DNA of 64,000 nt from Candidatus Raymondbacteria bacterium RIFOXYA2_FULL_49_16 (GTDB lineage Bacteria > Fibrobacterota > OXYB2-FULL-49-7 > XYB2-FULL-49-35): the NCBI GenBank assembly GCA_001789205.1, contig MFYT01000002.1, positions 1 through 64,000 of the forward strand, in the 5' to 3' direction. Below the pieces are notes generated by a model. It did not search any database. It saw nothing but the letters and a program-made list of their open reading frames with translations, and was not told the DNA's origin. Shown piece by piece: positions 1 through 8,758 of the stretch. The translations under genes were made by a program, and so were the position numbers. Positions within the stretch are counted from its first letter, which is position 1. Every line of letters begins with the position of its first letter.

Positions 1-105
1 GGAATTTCGAAGGATTTAGCGATTGTCCGAGGGGGGGGAGTGCGAAAAATCAGCTAATCGTCAGAGCTGTGCGATTCTTGCGATACCGGTTCTTTTTCAA
101 AACTT

Positions 106-2256
106 TTATTGAAGTTCAATTCCCAGCAATGTCACGTCGTCACGGGGCGGACTGTTTCCGCGATACTGTGTATGTTCCTGAAGGATATGCCGGATAAGGT
201 CGGACAGGGGCAAACGTCTGTTAGCGTAAATGAGGTCTGCCATCTTTTCCTTGTTGTATATATTCCCTTCAGGACTGAATATCTCAACAAGACCGTCTGT
301 GAACAGAATGACCTTCTCCTCTTTCGATAACTGCACCGAGTGCTCTAAAGAATTCAGCTTCTTGTACATACCCAGAGGCATTCCTTTGGTATGGAGAAGG
401 GCCAACCCCTTGCGTTTCACCACCATGGGTGAAGGCATGCCAGCTCCGATATAACGGAGTACGCGGCGGCGGATGTCGAGCAATCCAAAAAAAACCGTGA
501 CAAACATCATGCTTCCCATATCGAATTTTGTTTCACCAATAGTGTTGTACAATTCTTCATTTATGCGCAGCAACTGGTTTTTCAAGGTCGAACGCGGGTT
601 GAAATATTTCTGGAAAAGCGTCTTGAACATTACCGAGATAAGGGCGGCGGGCACGCCATGGCCTGAAACGTCGTACATAAGGATCGCTATCTGGTCTTTT
701 GCCACCTCAAAAACATCGTATAAATCGCCGCCAACCTGGCCCGAAGGCAGGAAAAATGATTCAAACTTGACCCCTTGTATCTTGGGTAATTCACGGGGAA
801 GAAGACGGTTGAGGACCGTTGCGGCAACCTTGAGTTCCTGGTCTATCTGCCTCAACGTTGCTGACTGCTGGTTAAGCAACTGTTCCCGGGCCTGCTGGGT
901 TTTACGTAATTCAGTAACCCTGCGTAAATAGATCTCTCTGACCCTGGAACAGTTGACCTGACGCAAGAATATTTCAGCCGCAAAGATATGGTCCGGGTGT
1001 TTCCGGAAAATAAAATCATTCTGGGCAACAGGGAAGCGATACGCGTCAATAGTGCCCAGACGTTGGGAAAGAGAGACCCGGTATAACCGGACCGGCAAAC
1101 CAGAGAAATAAATTCCTGTATAATGCGACTGGCTGTATTGGACAATTTGCGGATCAAAATATTCCAGCACTACCTTGCCGTTCACGTAAAAACGGAACAC
1201 CCCCGCGGATTTCTCCGCGGCAAAAACCGTCTTTCCATCCTTAATTTTGAATGGAAGATTGGTGACCACCAGCTCTTTTCCCCATCGTTTGAGCAGCAGC
1301 CTCTCCGTGTCTTTGTACCCCATCAAAGTAATAAGATATCCAGTGATGTCTGGCGTGGAAATCGAAGAATCCACGCATGTTCCAGAGCCGTTGAAATAAA
1401 AGCCGAACCCTGATCCCCTTGCCCGTGCGTACATGACCTCCATCTCCCACTGTATATCAAATCGCGCATGGTCCACAGGCTGCTTCCAGTTAATAAAAGT
1501 GTCGGGCATGGAACAATCAATACGGATCGCACCGGCCTCCGGGGACATCCGGAGATTTTTGTCCCTTTTCCACTGACCCATATGTCGCCATGGCAATGCC
1601 CCTGAAAAGACATTCGCCCAGGCCGCGTCGTTTGCCTGGATTTGGCGCTGTAAGGTCAAAAATGACTTACGGTTAAAATCCCTGAACGCATGGGATACAT
1701 TGTTGGCAAAAAAAGATTGCAAGGGCTTGTTGAAAATGTCCATGGGCCGTTTTTCAGCAAGCCAGAAGAAAACTTCGTTAAAAGAGACAACGCGGTTTTT
1801 CTCGTTCACCGTTACCATGACGTCTGAAGAAACCTGTCCCATACGGCGGTAGACCTTGCCAAAAATAAAAAATATGACGCCAAGGGTATGGTTTTCATCC
1901 AACGTACACACCTGGAGCCGTATTGCTCGTCCGCCGCATTCATCAGGGGGCATATATACTCTATGATCAAGGTTCTTCTGATTTGCTGTGATAACAAATT
2001 GCAAATTATTATAAAACCGGTGATACTGTTTCCGTAGATAAATCTTTACATCGCTCAATCTTGTGCAAATCCCATTGCGAATAAAAGTGGTAACGGATCT
2101 GCCTGACAGTTGGGAGGCAGGGTATCCCGTTGCTTCAGCAAGCACCATATTCGCGTAACGTACCTTGAGCGACCGATCATAGACAAAAAATGGCCTGTCT
2201 TTGATGATCTCCTGAAAAGGGGCGAGAAGACGTTGTATACGATGGACTGCTTTCAT
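106..2256 (-). CDS. PAS/jelly-roll sensor serine phosphatase (SpoIIE/RsbU type)
   Basis: A cytoplasmic protein of 716 residues with no signal peptide or clear membrane segment. It starts with a PAS-like domain (about 20-85, RPFFVYD...YANMVLAEATGYP) and a second PAS-like stretch near 145-205. A beta-rich concanavalin/LamG-like jelly-roll region follows (about 240-395), then a coiled coil near 440-480. The C-terminal PP2C/SpoIIE phosphatase domain (about 485-714) keeps its metal-binding motifs: GGDLYDV near 508, DVSGHG, FTDGLVE and RDDVTLL. Family knowledge points to dephosphorylation of an anti-sigma antagonist (partner-switching) in response to a signal sensed by the N-terminal half. The ATG at 2256 opens the conserved PAS domain; an upstream in-frame TTG at 2334 is possible, and neither has a good ribosome site. 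The jelly-roll is shared with the sigma54 activator at 39600 (see findings). Phosphatase call is firm; ligand unknown. Confidence 0.85.
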   Translation of the reverse strand: MKAVHRIQRLLAPFQEIIKDRPFFVYDRSLKVRYANMVLAEATGYPASQLSGRSVTTFIRNGICTRLSDVKIYLRKQYHRFYNNLQFVITANQKNLDHRVYMPPDECGGRAIRLQVCTLDENHTLGVIFFIFGKVYRRMGQVSSDVMVTVNEKNRVVSFNEVFFWLAEKRPMDIFNKPLQSFFANNVSHAFRDFNRKSFLTLQRQIQANDAAWANVFSGALPWRHMGQWKRDKNLRMSPEAGAIRIDCSMPDTFINWKQPVDHARFDIQWEMEVMYARARGSGFGFYFNGSGTCVDSSISTPDITGYLITLMGYKDTERLLLKRWGKELVVTNLPFKIKDGKTVFAAEKSAGVFRFYVNGKVVLEYFDPQIVQYSQSHYTGIYFSGLPVRLYRVSLSQRLGTIDAYRFPVAQNDFIFRKHPDHIFAAEIFLRQVNCSRVREIYLRRVTELRKTQQAREQLLNQQSATLRQIDQELKVAATVLNRLLPRELPKIQGVKFESFFLPSGQVGGDLYDVFEVAKDQIAILMYDVSGHGVPAALISVMFKTLFQKYFNPRSTLKNQLLRINEELYNTIGETKFDMGSMMFVTVFFGLLDIRRRVLRYIGAGMPSPMVVKRKGLALLHTKGMPLGMYKKLNSLEHSVQLSKEEKVILFTDGLVEIFSPEGNIYNKEKMADLIYANRRLPLSDLIRHILQEHTQYRGNSPPRDDVTLLGIELQ

Positions 2257-2376
2257 AAAGTTAAAAATATATGAATATAAATCACAATTTCCAGAGTCTT
2301 TTGCTCTAGACAGAACAAAACGAACCTGATACAATCTGTGGAGGATATCAGAGGATACTATAAGGCTGCAGTTTCG

Positions 2377-3945
2377 TTATTTTAGCATTACGAGCCTATC
2401 TGAAAAGACTTGAGTACCCGTATAAACAGTGATAAGGTATATTCCCGAAGCATACCCGTACGCATTCCACACAAAGCCTTTTTTTAATACCGCCCCATTG
2501 GTTTTAAAGGCATCAATGTGCCGTCCATAGATGTCGTATATCTCCAAAGTATATTGTCCGCCTGCTATTGCCGCGTTCAGAGTAATGGCCGTCACTGGAT
2601 TGAAAGGATTTGGACATACAACAATCCTGTCTTTTTGTATCGTATTTCGGCCGCCATTCTCTGCCTTGGTTGGATTGACCTCAAGAGGGCCAATATCGTA
2701 TGCGCTTCCAAGCGGCCGTGAAGCTCCGCGAATATCCAAAGGAACGCCGGGTGTAACAGCATCCGGTATGGCGCCAGAGTCGATGGCTGGGCTGGTAACA
2801 GCAATGGCAAGGCTATTGATAATTGATTCGTACGATCCGCTATCAAGCATGGTGATCAGCGGATCAGCCATGACTCTCCCTGTTTCCGTATTGGGATTAT
2901 AGAACCCGGCCAGAATATTGCCACCGCCGTTATAATACAAGTTATTGCCATGGTAGAAATTACTCAGAATACTGGTACTGCCACCCATGACACGCGGCAT
3001 GTCACCATTGGCGTTATAAAAGATATTGTTGAAAAGATACACATCCGTATTTCCGCCGTTTGACCCGGTCCCAACGCTGGTCGCCACACCGACTATAGCG
3101 TTTGTCACGCAATTGATAAACAGATTATTGTAAACATACCCGCCATTGCAATTTATAAAAGAAACGCCCCCCGTGGTCGAAGCGATGACAATGTTGTTTC
3201 TCATTATCTCGCGAACACCTTCGTATCCCCCATCAATATACTGCGCACCGGAATATCCCCCAAGCTGGACGGCGGGATCACCTACGCCGCCCTGGTGGTT
3301 GAGAAATATATTGTTCTCCAGTATGATGTCGCTGCTTCCACCCTTTGCGTTGAAATACTGCCGCGCCACCTGCGTTGTCCAGCGAAATATGTTCCCCCTG
3401 ACAACTCCTCCATGTATATCCAGATAGTCGCACGTCTCCTGCGGACCATTGCCCGCCGCGCGCAGGCCGGGATCGTGCAGATCGCAGCCTATCACATTGA
3501 CATGGCCCGCCTGGTTCGCTTTTATACAATCAGCATCAAGCGGGGCGTTATGAATATGACAGTTCTTGATGGTGATATAATCCGCGTTGTTTGAAACATG
3601 GACAAGGCCTGAATTGGTCGACACATTAGGGCCGCGCACCTCAAACCCATCAAAAACAACCCCGCGCGCGCCATAGAAGCTGACTTTGCTGCCCGCAATG
3701 ACCTGCGCTCCATGAAGCACCTTGGATTTAATAATGAGCGGGTTCAGGGAATCGTACAAATTTGTCAGTTCAAAACCTTGATATATCCCCGAATCGCACA
3801 GGATCGTGTCACCACTCATCAAAGTATCGGCAACTGTTTTAATATTTCTCCATTGAGGCAAAGCGATGGTTTTGCCAATACCCTCCGAACAGACGGTTAG
3901 GACTAAAATAACCGGCAGCGCTAAAAACAGATTCGCGTTTCTCAT
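2377..3945 (-). CDS. Secreted right-handed beta-helix protein with T9SS tag (paralogue of 13016-14605)
   Basis: 522 residues. A signal peptide (about 1-24) is followed by an N-terminal DTLMSGDTILCDSGIYQGFE segment typical of pectate-lyase-like beta-helix proteins. Many coils follow, marked by repeated I-x-N-N-I/C and VIGCDLHDPG turns up to about residue 410. The end (about 440-522) is a T9SS type A sorting domain with PNPFNP and a terminal MLK. Such folds are used by polysaccharide lyases, esterases and hydrolases, so the chemistry is not fixed, although the setting suggests a pectin- or xylan-like polymer. The start is supported by AAGGAGG just before the ATG. It closely resembles the protein at 13016-14605 along its whole length, so the two arose by duplication. 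It lies 39 bases downstream of the esterase gene and is probably co-transcribed with it. Confidence 0.85.
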   Translation of the reverse strand: MRNANLFLALPVILVLTVCSEGIGKTIALPQWRNIKTVADTLMSGDTILCDSGIYQGFELTNLYDSLNPLIIKSKVLHGAQVIAGSKVSFYGARGVVFDGFEVRGPNVSTNSGLVHVSNNADYITIKNCHIHNAPLDADCIKANQAGHVNVIGCDLHDPGLRAAGNGPQETCDYLDIHGGVVRGNIFRWTTQVARQYFNAKGGSSDIILENNIFLNHQGGVGDPAVQLGGYSGAQYIDGGYEGVREIMRNNIVIASTTGGVSFINCNGGYVYNNLFINCVTNAIVGVATSVGTGSNGGNTDVYLFNNIFYNANGDMPRVMGGSTSILSNFYHGNNLYYNGGGNILAGFYNPNTETGRVMADPLITMLDSGSYESIINSLAIAVTSPAIDSGAIPDAVTPGVPLDIRGASRPLGSAYDIGPLEVNPTKAENGGRNTIQKDRIVVCPNPFNPVTAITLNAAIAGGQYTLEIYDIYGRHIDAFKTNGAVLKKGFVWNAYGYASGIYLITVYTGTQVFSDRLVMLK

Positions 3946-3984
3946 TCCCCCTCCTTGAAAAGGTCCATTAATATAAAACAGCCC

Positions 3985-5955
3985 TTATTTCAACAATATC
4001 ACGGTTTTATTAAAAGTCCTATGCGCTAGTTGCAGGCGGACTATATACATGCCGCTTGGAAAATCAGCGGCATTCCAGAAAACACCCGTTATCAGCTGCT
4101 CCTTGCCTGCTGTTTCTCTGTGAACTAACGTGCCATTTGCGGCGTATATCGTCATTACGGCATTATCGACAGCCAACTGGCTGTTGGTTAAAACTATTCT
4201 CACATCCGGATTAAACGGATTTGGCGAAACAGATAAAACACCGTCCAGTCCTTTACTTCGCCTGCTGCCGGCCAACACGGCCGGACAATCGCCGCTGCAT
4301 GTGATGATCAGTTTGTTGCCGGTACCTGAAACTGAAAAGCTGTCAATGGTAATAGCCCCGTGTTCATCCGCAATAACAATGCCCGATGCGACATTGTTCC
4401 CCGAAACCACGTCAACATTTTTCCAAGTGTACGCGGCGCCGTTTGTTAAAACGAAATTCTGGACCCTGCGCGGAGTAATGTCCGTGACAGTATTGGGTCT
4501 TGTTGATTTCATTGTGATGGAGATGGAATCCGCGCAATCGATGAGATCGTCATCAGGCAGCCCCATATCGTGAAGCGAAGACGTCCAGTCGATGTATGTA
4601 TTCATAAAACCGGTAGAGTCCCATGCGTTGGTGTCCCCTTTTTGTCCATAATTATCGTCCTGTGTCGTATTGGAAAAGGCGGGATGCATCTCCCCTCTTT
4701 TAAAACGAAAGAGTAACGAATCCAGCGTCGGCGCTGTGGGTACGGTATGTCCGACATTATACCAGCCGCCCCAGACACCACGCCGGCATTCAGCGTAGTG
4801 TTGATAAATACCTCTTACATCATTCATGGTCATCAATCCGTCTTTTGATCCGTGAGCGATTACACATGGCGGGAAATTATATTCGGAAAAATTATCCATG
4901 ACCCAGAAACTGTTAGTCCAATCGTAGATGTAGATGCCGTTCCGGGCCGTCAGATGCTGGGCCTCTGTTCCGTATATCTGGTCCCAGAAAGGAATGGAAG
5001 CATACCGGGTAAAAGCGGCTTCCGGAATTTTAGGATAGATACCCGCCCACATGTCTGGATAGTGCGAAGAAACGATATTGGTTCCAGTGCCGCCCATGCT
5101 GCCGCCCGACAAGTAGACACGGCTGGTGTCAATGGAATATCTCCCATGGTGCATGAGGTACTGGGTATAATAAATAATCCGCATTTCCAGATAATTGACA
5201 ATAGTGTCTCCTGTCTGAGGAAGATATCCATCGCCTGTATAATTATTTGACCAACCATACCACCAGATATCTCCATGATCAACAAGGGCCATGTTGATAT
5301 ACCCTTGCCGGCCCGCGGCCCACGGCAATCCATAGTCGGTCCCTGGCCCAGGCGGGAGATTTCCAGCGCCATGGAGGTATACGACTAACGGAAGATTCTG
5401 TCCCGTATTGATATTGCAGACGCTAAAGAGGTCCCCGTAATAGTCATAGCCGTGGCCCCAGTCAAAATAATCCATCCAATAATAATAAAAATTCTGTGAA
5501 TCCGCTCCTCGTGCGCGAAAAACGCCATGGGGCCATTGCCAATACTCCTCAGCGACAGGGGTACTTAATGCATTTTGTCCTTCGAGAATTCCAGTATCTT
5601 CCACTGCATCAGTTACCGAGGTGACTGCATAATACACAGGCTGCTGTGATTTAGGAGTATACACAAAAAGGCCTGTTGTTGCTGAAAGAGGCGTTCCTGA
5701 ATCCTGGATTATATGATAAAAATCGTATCGACTGTCATAGCTTGACCCCTGGTTGACGGTCACCAAAGGCGTCAAGCCGGAAATAGTGGTAATCTGGCTC
5801 AGTGAACGATAGATACGGTAGCCTTGGGTGCCGGATTCCTCGGTAAAGGTAATAAAGGTTTTTCCCTTCCTGAATTCAGCCTTAAGGTCCGAGGGGATCG
5901 GGAAACAATAAAAATAACAAAACAATACAGCGGCCGCTATACATACCATCCGCAT
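3985..5955 (-). CDS. Secreted alpha/beta-hydrolase esterase with FN3-like N-terminus and T9SS tag
   Basis: 656 residues: signal peptide, an FN3-like N-terminal domain beginning LKAEFRKGKTFITFTEESG, then an alpha/beta-hydrolase domain. The oxyanion segment VVYLHGAGN, nucleophile in SGGSMGG (Ser near 286), acid in HGSKDG (about 372) and histidine in VGHTVP (about 403) form a complete triad. A small domain with TDITPRRVQNFV precedes the T9SS tag (PNPFNP). This arrangement matches carbohydrate esterases and prolyl-oligopeptidase-like enzymes, and de-esterification of plant-type polysaccharide is inferred. Of two nearby ATGs, the one at 5955 has GGAGG at proper distance; the one at 5967 contains that GGAGG inside its own codons. 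Closest relative in the window is 22255-24267. Confidence 0.85.
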   Translation of the reverse strand: MRMVCIAAAVLFCYFYCFPIPSDLKAEFRKGKTFITFTEESGTQGYRIYRSLSQITTISGLTPLVTVNQGSSYDSRYDFYHIIQDSGTPLSATTGLFVYTPKSQQPVYYAVTSVTDAVEDTGILEGQNALSTPVAEEYWQWPHGVFRARGADSQNFYYYWMDYFDWGHGYDYYGDLFSVCNINTGQNLPLVVYLHGAGNLPPGPGTDYGLPWAAGRQGYINMALVDHGDIWWYGWSNNYTGDGYLPQTGDTIVNYLEMRIIYYTQYLMHHGRYSIDTSRVYLSGGSMGGTGTNIVSSHYPDMWAGIYPKIPEAAFTRYASIPFWDQIYGTEAQHLTARNGIYIYDWTNSFWVMDNFSEYNFPPCVIAHGSKDGLMTMNDVRGIYQHYAECRRGVWGGWYNVGHTVPTAPTLDSLLFRFKRGEMHPAFSNTTQDDNYGQKGDTNAWDSTGFMNTYIDWTSSLHDMGLPDDDLIDCADSISITMKSTRPNTVTDITPRRVQNFVLTNGAAYTWKNVDVVSGNNVASGIVIADEHGAITIDSFSVSGTGNKLIITCSGDCPAVLAGSRRSKGLDGVLSVSPNPFNPDVRIVLTNSQLAVDNAVMTIYAANGTLVHRETAGKEQLITGVFWNAADFPSGMYIVRLQLAHRTFNKTVILLK

Positions 5956-6018
5956 AAACGCCTCCATGTCTTAATCTTGATACAGGTATGAATATCCCAG
6001 AGGACCCTTACCGAACAC

Positions 6019-8484
6019 TCACCTTAACAACGTTATCTTGCGTGTAAACGTTCTGTCCGCAATGCGCGCCTTCACAATATAGATACTGGAAGGCATATTT
6101 CCAGCGTTCCATGTATAATGAAAAACCGTCCTATTTGTATTTTCGATAGTCGCGGCCAGGTCCGCGACTAATTCCCCTTTAACGGTGAATATTCTCACTG
6201 TGCGCATTGTATTCCGTTGGTCGTTGTTTAACCATATATTCACCATTGGATTAAAGGGGTTTGGATTAACAGTAAGATACATATCTTTGTTTGGGCCCGT
6301 TGTTTTATTCAATGCGCTATAAGGGCCGTCCATTCTTGGCACAATGGCCCATTTTGGATTATTGCTTAGCACTTCAGCGGTAAGCACTTCTCTTTCCATG
6401 AAAGCCCACGCTGAGTCCCCGCCAGGTTCATCTGATATATATGAGACTGCTGCCAGCGCCAGAAACTCATATCCGTGTACCGCGTTGGATAAATAAAAAG
6501 AGTCCGTTGCCTGCCATTCGCTCACATATCCCGTCTTCAGCTCCGCCCACGATGAGAATTGCTCCCCATTTTTCTTGACTGTTGGTATTCTTCCATTGCT
6601 TACCAGATAGGGATTATAATCCGGATTTGTTAATTGTCCGGTATAATTAACGGCAAGATACGAACCCAGGGGCGCCGTAGGATATCCAAGTTCCTCGGCC
6701 CTTCCAAGCGCAAACATCATAAAATGCTGTTCAAAATTGCTTTCAGCTATTTGTACAATTGAAGTGTCTATGCCGTATTGGATTTGGGCAAAATTCGCTC
6801 CGCCAATTTCCCATTGATTCAAGGACGGCACGCCATACGCTTCCAGCCATTTGTCATGCCCCCAAGTCCAACAAACATTGTTCTCGAACGGAGTACCGGT
6901 GATATTCCTGGCGCCTTCCCATATTGCAAGGGCGCCATCAAGTATGGTTTCAAAATATCTTTTCTCAATATGATCGTCCGGCGCTACAAACGCCGCATTG
7001 GCCCTGGTCCGTAATGCCCATGCCTGGCCCCTAATTTGATTATTAATCCCCCCTTCTGCACCCGTAGGCCCCCGGCCAACCGCTGAGCTGCCCCCGCCGC
7101 CGTTTGAATTGGCTGCGGACCAGGACACCCAGAAATAGAGCTGCTCAAGATACCAGAAATCCCCGGTAAGAAAATACTGCGGTGAATACGTTTCCGCTTG
7201 ATGGGCGCAATCGGGAATCCAACCCCCAACAGTATTAGCGCCAACGATGGTAATTCTATCTTCCTGGTCTTGTTCATACCAGGTCAGCCGGTTAGGATCG
7301 AGCCAAACAGTCGGCCTGGCATGTATGGAGAGAACTTTTCCTATCCCAGGAACAGTACTGTCCAATAGAAAAATCTTATTAGCGTTCCCTTCCCGGAAAT
7401 GCATTGACCAAGCCCCTGCCAAATCCGCGTTTCCCAATGCTTTTTCCCTCATTCTATGGTCGCCGGTATAGAGCCATTTTACGGTCCAATCCGGATATGG
7501 TCCAATATCGGGCCTGCCACCGCCCGCAGGCATGGATTTGTTCCAGTTTCCCTGGGCATAGAGACCTTTTTGCGCATTTGTCCACGTAGTGTATTCAGAG
7601 GCGATGGCGCTTTCAGAAATAACTTTTGTTGTATCATAATTTGGTATAAACCTGGTTTCAGCAAGGTAAGCTATATTGTAATCAATATCGATGGTTGAAG
7701 GTTCTTCTCCAAGCCAGAATTCTTTTGTCCATCGTGTGCCCGCATAGTGGGTAATGGTGTCCTGAAAAAAAACCTCCTGGGGAGAAGAATTCCCGGTTTT
7801 GAGCGCCAGAGAATAGCGTTGGTCTTGAAATACTTCCGTATTGGATACTTCACCGATAAAACGCAATCGCACCTTATGCAGACCTGGCCAAAACGTGGCG
7901 TGGAATATCGGTCTGATCGATTTACAGCTGTCAAACCCAATGTCGTATGTCCTGTTGATTGAATGGTCAGCAAATATCACGGATGTCGCCACAGGGCCTT
8001 TAAGCCAATAGGTGAAGTGATCGTCATTCAACATTGTACGGGCTGAAGCGGAAACCGTGGTCCCATTGGTAAGTTCCATAATCGCATTGAAGTCGTATGA
8101 TGAATCGAGCATTTGTTGTTTAGTAAGATAGTTGGCGTCGTTTCCCGTGGATTGGTCCTGGAATGTAACATTAATGGCGCTATTGGCTTCTAAGACAGGT
8201 ATTAAAAAACAGAGTATGGCATGTTTTACGCTCCCGTCGTCATAACGCTGCATGACATTCGTCTGGGTAACTATTGGACTCCCATTGATTAGGACTTGGG
8301 GATAATTGGTAATTTCACCTTTTAAAAAAGGGCGTCCTAGTTGCACGGGATAATTTGCCGTGGTAATCCCCGATTTTTCCGTTATTCTTACGGTGTTGAC
8401 TGCCGCATCCATATATCCGTTAATGATAAAAACCAACGAGAAAACAAAGAATCTTGACAATAACGTGCGGTCCAGTGAATTCAT
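6019..8484 (-). CDS. Secreted PcRGLX/YetA-like RIFT-barrel and toroid protein with T9SS tag
   Basis: 821 residues with an N-terminal signal segment. The N-terminal part (NYPVQLGRPFLKGEI..., QRYDDGSVKHAILCF) resembles the RIFT-barrel domain of PcRGLX/YetA-like exo-rhamnogalacturonan lyases (PL26-type). A long alpha/alpha-toroid-like middle rich in W, H and Y follows (about 330-700, for example WYEQDQEDR, CWTWGHDKWLEAYG), and then a T9SS tag (NPNPFNPMVN) ending LLR. I infer a polysaccharide lyase or a sugar-chain binding enzyme and cannot name catalytic residues with confidence. GAGGAG lies upstream of the ATG. It sits directly after the symporter and the 79-residue membrane protein genes, suggesting degradation coupled to uptake. 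A second, more divergent member is at 26437-29100. Confidence 0.65.
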   Translation of the reverse strand: MNSLDRTLLSRFFVFSLVFIINGYMDAAVNTVRITEKSGITTANYPVQLGRPFLKGEITNYPQVLINGSPIVTQTNVMQRYDDGSVKHAILCFLIPVLEANSAINVTFQDQSTGNDANYLTKQQMLDSSYDFNAIMELTNGTTVSASARTMLNDDHFTYWLKGPVATSVIFADHSINRTYDIGFDSCKSIRPIFHATFWPGLHKVRLRFIGEVSNTEVFQDQRYSLALKTGNSSPQEVFFQDTITHYAGTRWTKEFWLGEEPSTIDIDYNIAYLAETRFIPNYDTTKVISESAIASEYTTWTNAQKGLYAQGNWNKSMPAGGGRPDIGPYPDWTVKWLYTGDHRMREKALGNADLAGAWSMHFREGNANKIFLLDSTVPGIGKVLSIHARPTVWLDPNRLTWYEQDQEDRITIVGANTVGGWIPDCAHQAETYSPQYFLTGDFWYLEQLYFWVSWSAANSNGGGGSSAVGRGPTGAEGGINNQIRGQAWALRTRANAAFVAPDDHIEKRYFETILDGALAIWEGARNITGTPFENNVCWTWGHDKWLEAYGVPSLNQWEIGGANFAQIQYGIDTSIVQIAESNFEQHFMMFALGRAEELGYPTAPLGSYLAVNYTGQLTNPDYNPYLVSNGRIPTVKKNGEQFSSWAELKTGYVSEWQATDSFYLSNAVHGYEFLALAAVSYISDEPGGDSAWAFMEREVLTAEVLSNNPKWAIVPRMDGPYSALNKTTGPNKDMYLTVNPNPFNPMVNIWLNNDQRNTMRTVRIFTVKGELVADLAATIENTNRTVFHYTWNAGNMPSSIYIVKARIADRTFTRKITLLR

Positions 8485-8500
8485 GACTACCGCTCCTCTG

Positions 8501-8740
8501 TTAATGTAATTTAGATATCAATTCTTTTTTTTCACCTTCTTTTTCAGCGCCTCGCTTTCTTGCGGAGACAAGGAAGGCAAGACCAAACACAAGCATCAGC
8601 AGCCCCCACCAGAAATTGATGTTTATTCCCAGGGAGTGCTGCGCATAAATTTCCTCGCCGCTAAATAGTCCATACATTGTCAGAATGGCGCCGAAAATGG
8701 TAAAAAGAAGTCCAATGGGCAAGCGGATATCGAGAATCAT
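8501..8740 (-). CDS. Small two-helix membrane protein next to the sodium symporter
   Basis: 79 residues with two hydrophobic helices (about 7-27 and 43-61) and a charged, lysine/glutamate-rich cytoplasmic tail. An excellent ribosome site (GGAGG) precedes the ATG. It lies 18 bases after the symporter gene and 16 bases before the RIFT/toroid gene, so the three are co-transcribed. Its position suggests an accessory subunit of the sodium:solute symporter, which is inference from context only; no family-specific motif is recognised. Confidence 0.75.
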   Translation of the reverse strand: MILDIRLPIGLLFTIFGAILTMYGLFSGEEIYAQHSLGININFWWGLLMLVFGLAFLVSARKRGAEKEGEKKELISKLH

Positions 8741-8758
8741 AGCATGTCCTCCATTGTA

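Noticed and set aside
21-40. G-run near the left edge as a phase-variable tract
   Set aside because: It is outside any gene seen, and similar G-runs flank the two terminator hairpins; no reading frame would change.
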